Of a stretch of 64,000 nucleotides of DNA, positions 43,622 through 53,499 are shown one piece after another. The DNA comes from an uncultured Lachnospiraceae bacterium (lineage in GTDB: Bacteria > Bacillota > Clostridia > Lachnospirales > Lachnospiraceae). Numbering within the stretch: position 1 is the first letter of the stretch; every line of letters begins with the position of its first letter. The DNA is taken from the NCBI GenBank assembly GCA_910579285.1, contig CAJTTT010000002.1, forward strand, positions 62,001 through 126,000. The letters are read 5' to 3'. Made by a program: the position numbers and the translations under genes. The notes beneath the pieces are model-generated. The model had not been told where the DNA came from. It was given only the letters and a program-made list of their open reading frames with translations, and did no database searches.

Positions 43622-44803
43622 TCACAGCAGGTAGCTGTACGCCATAAACACATAGACTGCCATGTATATCACATTGGGTATGCAGGCCGCTCCGACCTTG
43701 AACAAAATCTTCCAGTCCCGCTCCGCCACTGCCAGACAGAACGTCATCAACGCATCCAGAATGCAGACGAGAAACACCGCGATGGAGCTGCACACCCCCG
43801 CCGTCATATGGATGCAGACAAGCAGCATCCAAAAGCCCGCGGCAGTACGCCTATTTCTGACACCTTTGTCATAAATCTGCAAAAATACCCAGAACAGCGC
43901 CGGAATGACCAGCGCACCCGCCAGTGCCTTTCCCTGCCACGTCCTGGTCAGAAAGAAGGTCTCGTTGGTATAAATGGACACGTTGCCAAAGATCTGGAAC
44001 ATTGCCATCATAATCATAAACACCGGCAGGTTTTCGCGGTGGAACACGCCGTCCGCCCGCGCCGTAATACCCGGTTTTCTTTCCGCCTGCACCGCCTCAC
44101 CCGCGCTGTCCTTCGGCGCCTTCCCAAATAGCGTCCTCCCAATCTCATAATACAAAAGATAGGTCAGCGGAATCAGCACAAGGGGCATCACCACATGGGA
44201 AACGATGGTGGCATGCACCCCTGCCCTCACCGAGACAAAGGCTGTCCACATGGGAAAAACAGCCATCGCATGCCGCACGTCCAGTCCCGTAGAGCCGCCC
44301 GTAAGCGGCAGGATCCGATACATCACGCCAGCCTCCTGGGCAATCAGGGATTCCACCACATAGTAGGCGTCGTCGCCGTCGAAGGAGGCGAAGGCCGCCG
44401 CCTTGTATAGCTGGAAGCCAAGCAGGACAAAGAACAACAGCCACTCTATGTCCGCGGCGCTTATCTTTTTCTTTCTGCGAAACCCGCTGCCCGTCCCCTG
44501 TTTTCCCGTGAGAAGTCCCGGTTTTCCCGCCTTCCCGTTTCGGTACAGGAGCCAGATCCCCGCCGCCGCGCTAAGAAGGGAAAGCGCGCTGAACAAAACG
44601 GAGGCCGTTCTGAAATTATTGTACTCCACCCACAAAACCGCCGGCACGGCCGACACCTCGAAGAGCGCCCACATGCCGAAATACCCGGCAAGCGCCGCAA
44701 ACCCCGGGCTTCTCTTTTCAGGCGGTATAAAATTCGCAGGGATCAGCCCGATACAAAAAGGGATGACCGCCAGCCAGAATATGAAACTGATCACTGCTGT
44801 CAT
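43622..44803 (-). CDS. DUF6077-like polytopic membrane protein
   Basis: 393 residues with about 11 membrane helices. A conserved FASFDGDDAYYV segment near residue 137 has an acidic pair in an outside loop, a pattern shared with GT-C glycosyltransferases that use polyprenyl-phosphate sugars. It ends abruptly in a helix (FMAYSYLL), and the next gene begins with helices and a soluble tail, so the pair may be one protein split in two. Members of this family are found in surface-polysaccharide loci. The enzymatic role is an inference. Confidence 0.72.
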   Translation of the reverse strand: MTAVISFIFWLAVIPFCIGLIPANFIPPEKRSPGFAALAGYFGMWALFEVSAVPAVLWVEYNNFRTASVLFSALSLLSAAAGIWLLYRNGKAGKPGLLTGKQGTGSGFRRKKKISAADIEWLLFFVLLGFQLYKAAAFASFDGDDAYYVVESLIAQEAGVMYRILPLTGGSTGLDVRHAMAVFPMWTAFVSVRAGVHATIVSHVVMPLVLIPLTYLLYYEIGRTLFGKAPKDSAGEAVQAERKPGITARADGVFHRENLPVFMIMMAMFQIFGNVSIYTNETFFLTRTWQGKALAGALVIPALFWVFLQIYDKGVRNRRTAAGFWMLLVCIHMTAGVCSSIAVFLVCILDALMTFCLAVAERDWKILFKVGAACIPNVIYMAVYVFMAYSYLL

Positions 44804-44868
44804 AAATACGCCTCTCTACTCTCCATAAATACGACAAATGTCTCCATACCAGGCATGCAAAACGCCGT

Positions 44869-46305
44869 CTATTTGTTCACTTTCAGCGCCTCGTCAAACC
44901 TTTCCACATCCACGACAGAGCCGTCCCGGTTATCAATCAAAAGCACCTGCACCGTCAGGTCCCGTCCGTCCTTATCCTGTTCCATCAGGAAACTTTCCTC
45001 GGAATCGCCCAGATACAGCGCCTTCCCGCCGTCCTCTGTCCCAGTGTAAACCAACTTTCCAAAAGACGTCTCCACTTCCCCGCTCTCATCCCCGCTAAAG
45101 TCTGTGACCACACCATTCTTGTTGTCGATCACCAGAAGGTAATCCTCCCCCTGTTCCATCATCTGATCGAAAGAAGGGAAGTCATATCCCGGCGCCAGAT
45201 TGTGCACCTGATTGACATACTGTTCGTAATCCCAGATCCGCGATTCCCCGTCCACGAAGAGACACAGACTGAAACTTTGATCCGCCATCATAACCAGATA
45301 ATTCTGCAGGGACTCCTGGGCCTGCAGTCTGTTAATCTTGTAACGCTGGTAATCGGCATAATCCTCATCCCAGTTGGCGGCGCCGTCCTGTCTGCGGTCA
45401 GCCACCCCGCAGGTTTCTGTCAGATATTTCCCCATAAAGGACGTAATTTTGTGTCCCCCGGACACATTCAGGTGGGAATAGGAATCAAAACAGTCCGTGT
45501 CATAATCCACCAGATCCATCTGCAGGAAATTGAGGTAATCCACACCGTACTCTTTCGCAATCTCGCCGGCATATGCCGCAATCTTCTGCTGATCTTCCTG
45601 GGCCGGAAAGGGCAGGAACGTGAGGACGACCTTAATCCCTCTGCTCTGACATTCCTCCACAATCCTGCGCAGATATTCCACTCCAACACTTTCTATCGGC
45701 TCCGCTTCCACATCCGTCAGCACAAACTCGTCCGGCTCGCATATCCCGATCTCAAAAAGGGCGCCTCTGGTCTTCCCATAATCCACATCGAAATCATCCT
45801 TTTTCAGTTCATCCCAGCGGTCATGGTAGAGGGAAAAGTCCCACAGATATTCCGCCCGGCCGTCAAGATCATCAAACATATCGCAGACTGCCCTTATCTT
45901 CGTTGTGCTCAGGGGAATGCTGTCCAGCGAAAAATGCATAAATTTCTCGTCCCTGATCACAACCTTGTCCGACTCCAGAACATAGCAGTCAGCCACCACT
46001 ACTTTGGGATCCGCATAGTCAAGCGCATTCATAAACGTCCAGTAACTCATCGTCATCGGATGTCCATAGCCCGATATATTATAGGACGTAATGCCATAAT
46101 CGTTCCACAATTCCATCGGATAAACCGCCGTTGTCACATGACTGGTTCCCAGAAACAGCACGTCGCACTCATCCGCCACTTTGAGAAAATCTCCATTTTT
46201 ATTGTAGGAACCCTTTGCTTCCAGGCAGAATGCAACGCCCTTGTAGGCCGCCGCCATGATCACTGCCATGAATACCATCCAGAGTACCGCCTTTGCTCTT
46301 TTCAT
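44869..46305 (-). CDS. Membrane-anchored SGNH-like protein (MBOAT partner type), intact paralogue
   Basis: 478 residues. One N-terminal membrane helix precedes an SGNH-like domain with VLFLGTSHVTTAVYP near residue 52, the Ser/His positions of the AlgJ/DltD group, and a late YSHLNVSGGHKI motif. An unusual C-terminal third (about 330-478) repeats themes of acidic strands, with SLCLFVDGE and VLLIDNRDGSVVDVE. The adjacent gene at 46.3-47.8 kb is a close relative with the same domain order. Both lie behind an MBOAT gene, so acyl transfer to a surface glycan is likely. Confidence 0.8.
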   Translation of the reverse strand: MKRAKAVLWMVFMAVIMAAAYKGVAFCLEAKGSYNKNGDFLKVADECDVLFLGTSHVTTAVYPMELWNDYGITSYNISGYGHPMTMSYWTFMNALDYADPKVVVADCYVLESDKVVIRDEKFMHFSLDSIPLSTTKIRAVCDMFDDLDGRAEYLWDFSLYHDRWDELKKDDFDVDYGKTRGALFEIGICEPDEFVLTDVEAEPIESVGVEYLRRIVEECQSRGIKVVLTFLPFPAQEDQQKIAAYAGEIAKEYGVDYLNFLQMDLVDYDTDCFDSYSHLNVSGGHKITSFMGKYLTETCGVADRRQDGAANWDEDYADYQRYKINRLQAQESLQNYLVMMADQSFSLCLFVDGESRIWDYEQYVNQVHNLAPGYDFPSFDQMMEQGEDYLLVIDNKNGVVTDFSGDESGEVETSFGKLVYTGTEDGGKALYLGDSEESFLMEQDKDGRDLTVQVLLIDNRDGSVVDVERFDEALKVNK

Positions 46306-46329
46306 TTTCCTCTCTCCACTCCTGCATTT

Positions 46330-47770
46330 CTATTCCCTATAAACAGACAGACTGCGGTCAAACCGCTTGACGCCTGCCACACTGCCATCCGAACTGTCGA
46401 TCACGATGATCTGGACTGCCGCGCCGCTGTCATGCGGTGTGCTCTGGAGCCAGTCCGTCTCCGCATCCTGCAAAAACAACGTCCTGTTCCCCGCTTCATC
46501 TGTCCCATACCGCACCATTCCAAAGGAAGTTTCTATCTGTAAAGTATTTCCATTCACACTTTCATTTACCCCCCCCCCACACACTTTCCACAACCAAAAA
46601 ATAGGGTTCTCCCTGAGAAACCGCCTGCGCAAGCTTCTCTGTCTTTCCGCCTGCGATATTATCTATCAGGGACATATATATTTCATTCTGCTGCCATATG
46701 CCTGCGTCCCCATCCACATAAATGCAACAGTCAAAGGCCGGATCAGCAAGCATCATCAGATACTTGTCCAGCGTCTCCAACTGTTCCATCACCCCAAGTT
46801 TATACTCCGTATACTGCCTGTAATCCTCGTCCCAGTCCGCATACGCCTCATCACCCCTGTGATCGGCAATCTCATAGTGTGCATGGATATACTGTCCGAT
46901 ATAGTCTGTAACCTTTCTGCCGCCCGATCCGTTCAGATGGGAGTTTGTATCAGAACAGTCGACCTCCAGATCCACCACCTGCAGATCCAGAAAATTCACA
47001 TAGGGAACCCTGTACTCCCGGGCAATCCGCTCCACATACAATGCCTCCGCCCACTCATCCTCCGAAGCAGGAAACGGCAGATAAGTCAGCAGGATCTCTG
47101 TATCCCGGCTCTGACATTCTTCCACGATCCGACGAAGATACTCCATACCCACGGAATCCACATCCACGGTTTCCACAGGCCGCTCCGCCATCTCATCAGG
47201 AGTCACAACATCGACGGCAATCTCAGCGCCCTTTTGTATATTCACTTCCCTCTCAAAATCCGCCTGATCCAGATCCCACCATCTGTCGTGATAAGCCGCA
47301 AAATTCCATACAAACTCCAGCCGGTCCCCAGGGTCTTCCACCAGATCACAGATCATCCGTATTTTGTCAAAGCTAAGCGGCAGATGATCCATCTGCGCAT
47401 GCAGCATCTCTTTCCTGCCCGTTTTCTCTTCGGCGCCCACATTATGACAGTCTAACACAACCAGTTCCGGCTCCGATTCGCTAAGCGCATGTCTCACAAC
47501 CCAGTACACAGACGGCATGCGAAGCCCAAAACCAGCCAGATTATAGGATGCCATACCGTAATCATCCCACAATTCCAGCGGAAACACAGCATTCGCCATA
47601 TGGGAATTGCCAAAAAACAGCACGTCATACACATCGCTGTTCTCCACAAATTCCCTGTTTTTACTGTAGGCATACCCGGGGTCTGTCAGATTCGTCACAA
47701 ATCGAATACCCGCCGCAAAAAAGACTGCCGCCATACAGCCCCAGAAGAGCCCCTTCGCCCTTTTTCTCAT
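46330..47770 (-). pseudogene. SGNH-like protein interrupted by a frameshift in a ten-G tract (possible phase-variable gene)
   Basis: The frame from the ATG at 47770 runs 402 residues and stops at 46562, just after a run of ten G. The following 87 or so codons in the next frame, to the stop at 46330, match the end of the neighbouring 44.9-46.3 kb protein (QIETSFGMVRYG, IIVIDSSDGSVAGVKRFD). With nine or twelve G the product would be about 479 residues, as for the 478-residue paralogue. The SGNH Ser motif LFFGNSHMANAVFP is intact. This could be an OFF state of a slippage switch, a true pseudogene or a sequencing error in the homopolymer. The start has AAAGGG upstream and the MBOAT gene lies 15 bp before it. 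Confidence 0.82.
46569..46578 (-). repeat. Ten-G homopolymer at the frameshift
   Basis: Ten consecutive C on the plus strand (G on the coding strand) sit exactly where the SGNH frame is lost. Removing one base restores the frame. No other homopolymer of this length lies in a coding region here. Confidence 0.9.
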
Positions 47771-47785
47771 TTGTGCCGACCCTTT

Positions 47786-49270
47786 CTAAAACTGGAAATA
47801 GATAAAGTTGGCTGCGTCATACCCGACGCCCCACATACCGAACACAAGAATGCCGAGCACAGCCACTATCACTGTCAGACACTGCGCCCAGTAATCCTGT
47901 CTCGCCAGAACCTTCCGCAGTCTGATATTTTTATACTTGCACACATCCACCGCAAGCAACAGCAGAATGCCCCAGATCATAAGCGAAAAGTTTTTCTGAT
48001 TTAATCCGCATTCATACAGGGAGCCGTCGAACCACACCCAATGATTCTTCGCCGTAAACATTCTCTTGATGATCCGCAGCGCCTCAAAGGCCGTATTGGC
48101 GCGGAAAAACACCCATGCCAGGTCTACCAGGAAAAACGTAGCCGCCACCCGGATACATTTGTGGCTTAAGCTGTCCTCTTTGATGTCCAAAAAACCAGCA
48201 ATTTTCTTTCTGACAGGCTTTAAAACATCTCCCACAACCTGCCAGAAGCCGTTCAGAAGCCCCCAGATCACATAAGACCAGTCCGCCCCATGCCAGAGAC
48301 CGCTCACACCGAAGGTGACCAGAAGATTTACATACTTTCTGACCCTGCCTCTGCGGTTGCCGCCAAGAGGAATATAAAGGTAATCGCGGAACCAGCTGGA
48401 AAGGGAAATATGCCATCTGCGCCAGAACTCCGCCACAGAAGCCGCAAGATACGGCGAATCAAAGTTTTCCATCAACTGAATCCCCAATATTTTGGCCGCT
48501 CCCATAGCGATCACAGAATACCCCGAAAAGTCACAGTATATCTGCACCGCAAACAAAAGAGTCGCTACGATCAGATAGACGCCCGTATATGTCTCGATAT
48601 CCCCGTAGGCCGTGTCAACAAAGACAGCGATGCGGTCCGCCAGCACCACCTTCAGAAAATATCCCCACAGCATCAGGAAAAATCCGTCCCGCAGACTGTC
48701 AAAGGAAGGTTTTGCAGGCCTGTCCAACTGGCGCAGCAGGTTTTTTGACCTCTCGATCGGGCCTGCCACCAGCTGCGGAAAAAAGGAGACGAAGAGGGCA
48801 TAGCGGAAGAAATTCTTCTCCGCATAAATTTCGCCCCTGTAAACGTCCACCGTATAACCAAGCGCCTGAAACGTGTAAAAGGAAATACCTACAGGAAGCA
48901 GAAGATCAACAGCGGGTGCATTGAGTGCGATATGCAGATGCGCAAAAATCTGATTCAAGCTCTCTATTCCAAAATTCAAATATTTAAAAACAAACAAGAT
49001 GGACAGGTTCAAAATAAAGCTCGCCGCAACACATAGTTTTGGTTTTACCCCTCCCCCTCCATTTTTCGCAAATTTCTCCAGCAAAATTCCTGACACATAT
49101 GTCACAACCGTGGAGAACAGCAGCAGAATCACATATTTGGCATTCCAGCACATATAAAAATAATAGCTCGCTGCAAGAAGCCAGTACATCCTGATTTTCT
49201 GCGGGATCAAATAATATATTCCGATCACAATCGGAAAAAAGATGAGAAAATGTAATGAATTAAAAAGCAT
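47786..49270 (-). CDS. MBOAT family O-acyltransferase, second copy
   Basis: 494 residues from the ATG at 49270 (MLFNSLHFL), matching other family starts; longer frames begin with TTG. About ten membrane helices, with LPVGISFYTFQALGY, SFFPQLVAGPIERS, DFSGYSVIAMG, RRWHISLSSWF with LYIPLGGNR, and SGLWHGADWSYVIWG carrying the catalytic His. It presumably moves acyl groups to an outside glycan acceptor. It heads a three-gene run: MBOAT, the frameshifted SGNH gene, and the intact SGNH paralogue. Sequence and partner genes differ from the 41-43 kb MBOAT module, so the two may act on different sugars. Confidence 0.94.
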   Translation of the reverse strand: MLFNSLHFLIFFPIVIGIYYLIPQKIRMYWLLAASYYFYMCWNAKYVILLLFSTVVTYVSGILLEKFAKNGGGGVKPKLCVAASFILNLSILFVFKYLNFGIESLNQIFAHLHIALNAPAVDLLLPVGISFYTFQALGYTVDVYRGEIYAEKNFFRYALFVSFFPQLVAGPIERSKNLLRQLDRPAKPSFDSLRDGFFLMLWGYFLKVVLADRIAVFVDTAYGDIETYTGVYLIVATLLFAVQIYCDFSGYSVIAMGAAKILGIQLMENFDSPYLAASVAEFWRRWHISLSSWFRDYLYIPLGGNRRGRVRKYVNLLVTFGVSGLWHGADWSYVIWGLLNGFWQVVGDVLKPVRKKIAGFLDIKEDSLSHKCIRVAATFFLVDLAWVFFRANTAFEALRIIKRMFTAKNHWVWFDGSLYECGLNQKNFSLMIWGILLLLAVDVCKYKNIRLRKVLARQDYWAQCLTVIVAVLGILVFGMWGVGYDAANFIYFQF

Positions 49271-49384
49271 AGGCCACCTACTCACTCCTTTTTTTGAAAC
49301 AAACAACACTAATACTATAGCACACCTACATCCGTTTTTCTATAAAAAATCCCCCGAGAGCTCCTGCACTCCCCGACTTTAATG

Positions 49385-49413
49385 TGTACATCCTCCCCCA
49401 AACATGTTATAAT
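49385..49413 (+). promoter_or_regulatory. Promoter for the flavoprotein gene
   Basis: -35 TGTACA (49385-49390), a 17-base spacer, -10 TATAAT (49408-49413), 52 bases before the ATG at 49466. A weaker minus-strand promoter (TAGAAA, 17 bases, TATAGT near 49316-49344) may serve the MBOAT gene. Confidence 0.6.
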
Positions 49414-49465
49414 GTGCGCGATGGCTATGAAATGGCTGCATGTAAAAAATAAAACGAGGTATTGC

Positions 49466-51067
49466 ATGAAAAAAGTGTATGTGATCGGCGCAGGGCCTGC
49501 CGGCCTCACCGCCGCTTATGAACTGCTCAGTCAGGCTACGGATAACGAATACAGCGTCACCGTGTTGGAGGAATCCGAGGCTATGGGCGGCATTTCCAAA
49601 ACCGTCAACTACAAGGGAAACCGCATGGACATGGGCGGACACCGTTTTTTCTCCAAAGTGCCGGAGGTCAATGCCTGGTGGGAGCGCATGCTGCCCACGC
49701 AGGGTTCACCCACCTATGACGATATCGTGCTGCACCGCGAGATGACGCTCGCTCCCGGCGGCCCGGACCCGGAGAAGGAAGACCGTGTGATGCTTCGCAG
49801 ACACCGCGTGTCCCGCATCTATTTCAATCAGAAATTTTTTGACTATCCGATCTCCCTGAAACCGGAGACTTTTATCAACATGGGGTTTCTCGCCACCATG
49901 CAGGCTGGCTTAAGCTATCTGGCCTCCATGATCCACAAACGGCCCGAAAATTCCCTGGAAGATTTTTATGTAAACCGTTTTGGCAAAAAACTGTATTCCA
50001 TGTTCTTTGAGAACTACACGGAAAACTTATGGGGCCGGCATCCTTCCGAAATTGCCCCCGACTGGGGCGCCCAGCGGGCGAAGGGACTGTCCGTCGCCGC
50101 CATCTTAAAGGACGTCTTCTCGAAAATGCTGCCCGGCAGAAAAAACCGGGAAGTGGAAACGTCCCTGATCGAGGAATTCAGCTATCCCAAGCTCGGCCCA
50201 GGCCAGCTCTGGGAGGTGACAGCGGACAAAATCCGGGAGCTTGGCGGAGAAATCCTCTGCAGCAGCAAAGCGGTAAGACTCCACAAGGATGAAAATAACC
50301 GCATCACTTCCATCACCTACGAGACGCCGGAAGGCGAAGTGACAGCGGAGGGCGACATTTTCATTTCCTCCATGCCAGTGAAGGATCTGGTTGCAGGCTT
50401 AAACGATGTGCCAAAGGCCGAGGCTGAAATCGCCGCAGGACTTCCCTACCGTGACTATATGACCGTGGGACTTCTGCTGCCGAAGTTAAACCTGAAAAAT
50501 AAGACGAATCTCAGGACCATCAACAATATCGTGCCTGACTGCTGGATCTATGTGCATGACAGAACCGTCCGGCTGGGAAGATTCCAGATTTACAACAACT
50601 GGTCTCCCTATATGGTGCGCGATCTGGAACACACGGTATGGATCGGTCTGGAATATTTTGTTACCGAGGGGGACAAGCACTGGACGATGTCCGATGAAGA
50701 TTTCACCCGCTTTGCGGTGGATGAGATCGTCAGCATGGGACTGATTGACTGCCCCTCCGATGTGATGGACTCCCATGTGGAGCGCGTAAAGAAAGCGTAT
50801 CCCGCCTACTTTGACACCTACAAGGATATGGACAAGCTGACCGCCTATCTGAAATCCATCGACAATCTCTACTGTGTGGGCAGAAACGGACAGCACCGTT
50901 ACAACAACATCGACCACTCCATGATGACCTCCTTCGAGACCGTGAAAAACATCGTAAACGGTATCTCCTCCAAGGACAACATCTGGAACGTGAACACAGA
51001 GAAAACCTACCACGAGGAAGTGCAGAAAGAAAATCCTTCCACGGCGGATCAGATCGAAGTAGACTGA
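49466..51067 (+). CDS. FAD-dependent oxidoreductase, UDP-galactopyranose-mutase-like
   Basis: 533 residues from the ATG at 49466, with CGAGG upstream. The FAD-binding start is [17 protein letters not shown], followed by [25 protein letters not shown] and, near the end, [15 protein letters not shown], where the flavin is held. This group includes UDP-galactopyranose mutase and amine-oxidase-like enzymes used in surface glycan synthesis. It could supply a furanose sugar, but the signature differs from classic Glf (which is about 380 residues). It is transcribed alone on the plus strand and ends two bases from the stop of the converging ABC permease gene. Confidence 0.85.
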   Translation: MKKVYVIGAGPAGLTAAYELLSQATDNEYSVTVLEESEAMGGISKTVNYKGNRMDMGGHRFFSKVPEVNAWWERMLPTQGSPTYDDIVLHREMTLAPGGPDPEKEDRVMLRRHRVSRIYFNQKFFDYPISLKPETFINMGFLATMQAGLSYLASMIHKRPENSLEDFYVNRFGKKLYSMFFENYTENLWGRHPSEIAPDWGAQRAKGLSVAAILKDVFSKMLPGRKNREVETSLIEEFSYPKLGPGQLWEVTADKIRELGGEILCSSKAVRLHKDENNRITSITYETPEGEVTAEGDIFISSMPVKDLVAGLNDVPKAEAEIAAGLPYRDYMTVGLLLPKLNLKNKTNLRTINNIVPDCWIYVHDRTVRLGRFQIYNNWSPYMVRDLEHTVWIGLEYFVTEGDKHWTMSDEDFTRFAVDEIVSMGLIDCPSDVMDSHVERVKKAYPAYFDTYKDMDKLTAYLKSIDNLYCVGRNGQHRYNNIDHSMMTSFETVKNIVNGISSKDNIWNVNTEKTYHEEVQKENPSTADQIEVD

Positions 51068-51069
51068 CA

Positions 51070-52200
51070 TCAGCTGCGGCGGCTCTGCAGCCACTGCAGC
51101 GCGGCGCTGGCCAGAACAAGAATCACCGTGTAGACGGCCATCCCATATAAGTAATGCACATTATGAATGGATTGCAGATAGTACCAGGGCGGGAGAAGCA
51201 GTTTTCCCGCCCTCAAATATTGCAGATTCAAAAAAACCGGGCAGAGCGCCAGCATCGCCGCAAGAAGCGGCAGAAAAACCATGCCAAGCCTTCCGGGGGT
51301 GCGGCACAGCATCCGCAGCAGATTGGCGAAAGCCAGTACACAGGCCCCAAACACCACACAACTGACCACTTCTCTTTTCCAGTCCGAAAACACCCCCGCC
51401 AGCCGGCAGGACAAAAGCAGCACGGCCGCCGCATCCAGAAGAAAGACCGCACCTGACAGATAAGAAGCCGAAAGCCGTTTTGTCAAGGGAATGCGCCCGT
51501 AGACGCCGTGTTCTTCATCCCGCATGAAACAGAGCGCCGCCGCAAGCCCCGCAAACGTAAACCAGACAGCCAGAATCCCCCGAAGAGGCGCCTGCACATA
51601 AGTAAAGTCTTCCGTTTCCCCAGGTGTCCCGTCTGGGTACACCATCTGAAACAGGTTCCCCTCCACAGCCACACTGTCGTATACCCGGCGAAGCTCCCCG
51701 TCCGTCATTTCCATAAGTCCCAGCTCATCCCGCACATAGCCCGCATAAACCGCATAGGAAAAGAACGGATAAATGGCGGATGACAAAATTTCCCGGCCAA
51801 GAATCAGTGAAACGCTGTCCTTCCGCTCCACCACCGTCACCACCGGCCGCACCCTGCGCTTCCTCGCGAGGATCTCAATCTGTTCCGACAGATCTTCTGA
51901 AAAAATCCAGGCCGCATCCGCCTTCCCGGTCTCCACCATGCGCCGCGCCGTCTCCCCGTCTCCGCAGGGCAGATAATGCAGAACGCCGCCGCCATCCAGA
52001 AGCCTTTCGGAAATCTCTGCCGCCGCGTCATCCCCCTGCGGCAGATACAGCGCGATTGTGGCAATCCCGAAAGCTTCCCCGGACAGCTGCCTGATGCCGG
52101 CCGCAAGCAGGGGCGCCAGACAGAGCATCAGAAAAAAGCCATATCCCTTTAACAGCCTCTTCTGAAACAGCGCAAACCTTATAAACATCTGTCCCGGCAT
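51070..52200 (-). CDS. ABC-2 type exporter permease
   Basis: 376 residues from the ATG at 52200, placed six bases after GGAGG. One N-terminal helix, a long extracytoplasmic domain of about 150 residues, and about five C-terminal helices give the plan of NatB/YhhJ-type permeases. It should form half of the exporter with the permease encoded just upstream. The substrate is unknown; hydrophobic or peptide compounds are common for this group. The pair and the ATPase form one operon behind the SGNH lipoprotein gene. Confidence 0.82.
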   Translation of the reverse strand: MPGQMFIRFALFQKRLLKGYGFFLMLCLAPLLAAGIRQLSGEAFGIATIALYLPQGDDAAAEISERLLDGGGVLHYLPCGDGETARRMVETGKADAAWIFSEDLSEQIEILARKRRVRPVVTVVERKDSVSLILGREILSSAIYPFFSYAVYAGYVRDELGLMEMTDGELRRVYDSVAVEGNLFQMVYPDGTPGETEDFTYVQAPLRGILAVWFTFAGLAAALCFMRDEEHGVYGRIPLTKRLSASYLSGAVFLLDAAAVLLLSCRLAGVFSDWKREVVSCVVFGACVLAFANLLRMLCRTPGRLGMVFLPLLAAMLALCPVFLNLQYLRAGKLLLPPWYYLQSIHNVHYLYGMAVYTVILVLASAALQWLQSRRS

Positions 52201-52225
52201 TTCTCTCCTCCTCATCTTTCCGCCG

Positions 52226-53461
52226 TCACCTCGTCCTGCTCCATCTGACCAACATAGTCAACCCCAGAAACACTGCCAGCCAGCCAAGGACGGCCGCCCA
52301 CACCGCGCCCGGAATTTTACCCATCACTCCGGCCTGGGCGAATCTGGCCGCCGCGCCGGAGGGAAGAGCCTCCCCAAGAACCCGCATTTTCTCCGGGAAA
52401 AAGGCGGAAGGATAAAAATATCCCGACAGATATCCCATGCCGATCCCGCAGATGAGCTGCACCAAAATCCCGTTCACAACGCCCTCTGTGGCCTCAAAGA
52501 AAAAGAGCTGCATCGCCGCAAACAGGGCCGCCGCCGGGAGAAGGACCGGCAGAAACGCCACAAAGGGCGCGGCGCCCATTCCCTCCCATTCGGGAACCGC
52601 CAGAACCGCCTTCTCCAGTGCGAACATAAGAGGCAGGCACAGGGAAAAAAGCCCCCCAAGCACAAGCAGGAGATAAGCCAGATATTCCCCCAGAATCTGC
52701 CACGGCGCACTTACGCCGCGGGCTTTCACAAAACAGGAAAATGCGCGGTTATCCTGCACAAAGAAAGCGCTGTTTAAAAGCCCGGAGAGCAGGAGAAACA
52801 ATAAAATTCCGCCGCAGAAATAGTACAGCTCCAGAGACAGGCCGTCCCCGTAGCCAAGAATCTCTACCTCCCCAAATCCGCTTCGGGAAAGCGCCATCTG
52901 AATCAACGCCAGATTCAGTTTGTCCGTCTCCCATCCGATTTCTTCCCCCCTGCCCTGATCCGCAAGAATGCGCTGCATGCCATAAATCGCGCTCTGGGAG
53001 CAGGTCACCAGGGTGGAGGCGATATCTGTGATCTCCCCCATCACCATCGTCCCAAGCCCCTGCTGTCCCTGGGCCGCCGTATAAGTAATCAGGCGGTCAT
53101 TTTCTCCGTACACGATAGATTCCATCAGCCCCTCGGGCACCCGCATCACGGCATAGAGCTCCCCCCGCTGAAAGGCCTCTTCCGCCTCCTGCTCCGACAT
53201 CGGCACGAGCTCCACCATGAACCGGGAATCGTCCATCTCCTGCAGTGCCGCAATGCCAAATCCCAGATAGGAGGCAGACAGGTCTCCCACCATGCCGATG
53301 CGGTACCTTGTCCCTGCCGCCGCGCCCGCCCCCTGTGCAATCAGCAGCCAGGCCAGTGCGCCCGCACAGACACAGACGGCCAGATCCACCAGGATCTGCC
53401 CCGGAAGCAGTCTCGCCGCGCGCTTTAATTGTGCCAGAAAATAAGCCGCTGTCTGTCTCAT
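52226..53461 (-). CDS. ABC-2 type exporter permease, second subunit
   Basis: 411 residues with the same plan as its neighbour: an N-terminal helix (about 22-42), an extracytoplasmic domain to about 215, then six helices. Only the overall layout is shared, so it is an old duplication. GGGAGG precedes the ATG. The stop is about 25 bp from the next start. Together with the ATPase it forms a heteromeric exporter. Confidence 0.82.
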   Translation of the reverse strand: MRQTAAYFLAQLKRAARLLPGQILVDLAVCVCAGALAWLLIAQGAGAAAGTRYRIGMVGDLSASYLGFGIAALQEMDDSRFMVELVPMSEQEAEEAFQRGELYAVMRVPEGLMESIVYGENDRLITYTAAQGQQGLGTMVMGEITDIASTLVTCSQSAIYGMQRILADQGRGEEIGWETDKLNLALIQMALSRSGFGEVEILGYGDGLSLELYYFCGGILLFLLLSGLLNSAFFVQDNRAFSCFVKARGVSAPWQILGEYLAYLLLVLGGLFSLCLPLMFALEKAVLAVPEWEGMGAAPFVAFLPVLLPAAALFAAMQLFFFEATEGVVNGILVQLICGIGMGYLSGYFYPSAFFPEKMRVLGEALPSGAAARFAQAGVMGKIPGAVWAAVLGWLAVFLGLTMLVRWSRTR

Positions 53462-53499
53462 CGTTCCTCCCAGCTTTCCTTGTGCCAGAATGCCAATTC

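Noticed and set aside
45202-46542. Long plus-strand frame opposite the SGNH genes
   Set aside because: Rich in Arg, His and Ile in a pattern typical of antisense frames; no homology-like motifs.
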